DNA from: Temnopleurus reevesii
Lineage: Eukaryota > Echinodermata > Echinoidea > Temnopleuroida > Temnopleuridae
NCBI GenBank assembly: GCA_036244855.1
Contig: BQKZ01000438.1
Span: 45,091 to 109,090, forward strand
Direction of reading: 5' to 3'
Length of the DNA: 64,000 nucleotides
Part shown: piece by piece, positions 62,260-64,000 of the stretch
Position numbering within the stretch: position 1 is the stretch's first letter
Layout: each line of letters opens with the position of its first letter
Position numbers and translations under genes: made by a program
Notes under the pieces: model-generated
What the model was told of the DNA's origin: nothing
Seen by the model: the letters and a program-made list of their open reading frames with translations, nothing else
The model's database searches: none

Positions 62260-62521
62260 AGGTTTACGCGTAAGGAAGATGTGATCCGACACTACAACTG
62301 GCACAAACGCCGCGACAACTCGCTCCAGCACGGGTTCATGCGCTTCAGCCCGTCCGACGACTGCCGGCCGTACTACCCCGGCTGTACGCTAAACATGAAG
62401 AACACTCACTACCACTGTATGCNAGCACGGGTTCATGCGCTTCAGCCCGTCCGACGACTGCCGGCCGTACTACCCCGGCTGTACGCTAAACATGAAGAAC
62501 ACTCACTACCACTGTATGCAG
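62260..62521 (+). CDS. casz1: casz1 exon, finger 1 end and finger 2 start (residues 968-1022), with assembly error
   Basis: Acceptor aatccaacag|AGGTTTACG, phase 0. It encodes [20 protein letters not shown] with the finger-1 His pair H978/H982, then [15 protein letters not shown], a C-x6-C pair and THYHCMQ of finger 2. These blocks are close to vertebrate CASZ1. A single N at 62,423 is followed by an exact repeat of the preceding 96 bp, which throws the second copy out of frame. With the repeat counted once the exon has 165 nt (55 codons) and ends ATG CAG|GTAACG in phase 0. The gene continues past the window. Confidence 0.92.
62327..62519 (+). repeat. Exact 96-bp tandem repeat around a single N
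   Basis: 62,327-62,422 equals 62,424-62,519 base for base by eye, separated only by the N at 62,423. Overlapping contig ends joined with a one-base gap would give exactly this. Confidence 0.93.
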
Positions 62522-64000
62522 GTAACGATCAAACGCTTGCTGTCTTGCTGGAAACCCAACCGCTCAAGAGCTTCGTGCCGTGTTTTTTTTTGTTTTATTT
62601 TGGTCTAAATTCTTTGTTTTATTTACTTTTATCGCTATTATTATTATTTTTTTTTTTGCTAGCTTGTTTCATTCCATTTTCGTTGTTCATCATGTAAAAG
62701 AAGCACAGGCAGAATTCATCGTATCATCTTGGCATGTTAGTGAACTGAGAATGTGCAGTGACTTTTTGTTTTTAGCTTTGTCTCTTTATTACCTCCGTAG
62801 CTGTGATGTTTGGCTTGTGTTTTGATCTTGGCTCTGTTTTCGTGAAGCTCACTTTTGTTTTACAATTGAAGGTGCTCAAAAGATTTTATTGAATTGCATT
62901 CACACCAAAAAGAAAGATTCATCATATTTGTTAACATTGCAAATAAAAACAGTAGAATAATACATTCTTCATATAAATAAATGTGTTAGATATTTCATCA
63001 TATATCGAAACCTTCTACCCATCGTTCTTCCATGAGTAAAATCTTCAAGCAATATTTGAAAAAAAACATAGTGACATCAAACAGTCCCTTTCATGTAGGG
63101 TTTCTGAAGTTTTGGGTGACAGTATGCCTTCTTTTTTTTTATTGAAGTGTGATTTCAGCAGTCATAGAATAATATATAAACATTTTGGTGCTTGTTGATT
63201 CATACAAATGATTCATAGAAAAAAAAATTGTGAAAAACAAATGTCACAGTTTCTAGTAAATTCCATTCAGTCACACCCAAGTAATTGATAAGCTTATGAT
63301 AGTCACTTGTATTATCTGGAAATCTTAAAGATAAAGATTGAAACAACAGCTCGGATATGTAGACAATGAGAAAAAAACTATTTGTATTTTGTTTTTACTC
63401 CTCGGGATTTGTTTGTTTTGAAATAAAGTTTTAGTTGGTGGCATGTGGCTGTGATATCCTATTATTGTAGTGCAGTGATTTTATTTCCTTATTTTGAATG
63501 GCGGTTGTATGACGTGAATTGGTTGCATGCTGTTCTATGGTGTCAATTATTTTGTTTATTTTTTCATTTTTTATACAGTACTGGAGTTCACATTGATACT
63601 CCCCCCCCCCCTGTATGCATGTGGGTAAAAGAATAAATGGGGGCAATGGGCAATTAGCCTTCTAAATCTTAGATATAGCCCCCGTAAAGATCGAAGCAAG
63701 GGCAAAGATTTGCATTTAAAAACCGCACCATGTCAGTGATTTGGAGCCAATTTATGTTCCCCATGAAATATCCAATGTATCAACAAAATAGAAATGCAAA
63801 ATATTATGGGGGCTGTTTTTCAGGAGGAAAAAGAGCCCTAGTAAGAAGGTATTTGACTTGGAGCTACTTTTTTATTATATAAACAAATGTGGGGTATCTA
63901 AGATTCATAGTTTTAAAGAGCGACACATGTGTAATAGAATTAGGAAAGCATAATTACTTCCTTCTGTCATTTCTTGATCAGGTTTAAATGTAAGTACACT
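62522..64000 (+). other. casz1: casz1 intron, open at window end
   Basis: Follows a GTAACG donor (a weaker match than GTAAGT). AT-rich with poly-T runs and a C10 run near 63,601. No further zinc-finger exon is visible before the end, so later fingers lie outside. Confidence 0.75.

Larger units (their letters stand above)
43469..62521 (+). other. casz1: Castor-family zinc-finger gene, 5' portion
   Basis: Seven coding exons join in consistent phases (1, 0, 0, 1, 2, 0) with GT-AG introns of about 11.5 kb, 409, 635, 450, 1,117 and 1,684 bp. They encode about 1,022 residues. The order of motifs matches vertebrate CASZ1 as I recall it: LKLxAICAKLS, then TMxEFLGMxGY, then SKYD-type repeats, then castor zinc fingers with HYHC and RFSPxDDC signatures. 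CASZ1/castor is a nuclear DNA-binding regulator of progenitor fate. The remaining zinc fingers lie beyond the window. The gene begins with a spliced leader, so the promoter is upstream of 43,469. Two exons carry duplicated sequence at N characters, treated as assembly errors. Confidence 0.93.

Noticed and set aside
62281..62697. 138-codon frame as one protein
   Set aside because: True sequence only up to THYHCM. The rest is the out-of-frame second copy after the N and then intron.
1..64000. CRISPR arrays, bacterial operons, rRNA genes
   Set aside because: Spliced eukaryotic gene structure and repeat content exclude a prokaryotic reading. No array or rRNA segment was seen.

Overview
This is a eukaryotic, AT-rich, intron-rich window from an animal genome. 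The transcription-factor exons, the tRNA-derived SINE remnants and the many short inverted-repeat (MITE-like) elements point to a marine invertebrate deuterostome, most likely a sea urchin or another echinoderm. That assignment is inference. The only gene I can support is the 5' two-fifths or so of a castor-family zinc-finger gene (casz1/castor) on the plus strand.

Layout. Positions 1 to about 43,468 hold no recognisable protein gene. They contain simple repeats, CT/GA tracts, a four-copy minisatellite, MITEs, SINE remnants, and some stretches of complex sequence that could be regulatory. One well-formed 61-nt splice-flanked segment at 13,079-13,139 could be an upstream untranslated exon. The start-codon exon lies at 43,469-44,944. 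An 11.5-kb intron follows, then exons at 56,448-56,647, 57,057-57,413, 58,049-58,196, 58,647-59,373, 60,491-60,575 and 62,260-62,521. All splice phases agree, giving about 1,022 residues before the gene leaves the window.

Protein. The N-terminus carries the castor motif LKLDAICAKLS, a basic AT-hook-like GRP motif, an acidic stretch, and the block KEYATDTMKEFLGMYGY. Three SKYD-type repeats follow (S-K/N-Y-D/E-x-Y/F-I/M-x-K-L/F-x-x-G) plus a poly-Ala run, then the first castor zinc finger and the start of the second. Castor proteins are nuclear DNA-binding factors that act in neural, cardiovascular and other progenitor fate decisions. That role is known for the family and not shown by the sequence.

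Oddities. Two of the four N characters sit inside duplicated exon sequence: a divergent second copy of exon 7, and an exact 96-bp repeat that breaks the frame of exon 8. Both look like contig-join or haplotype artefacts rather than biology. The 3' end of exon 6, including its 5' splice site, is repeated about three times in tandem, and the first copy has two in-phase donors 15 nt apart. The leader of the start exon has three upstream ATGs, one opening a 112-codon overlapping ORF. I found no new multi-gene system. The most interesting material is the exon-6/intron-6 architecture, the leader, and the candidate regulatory blocks.
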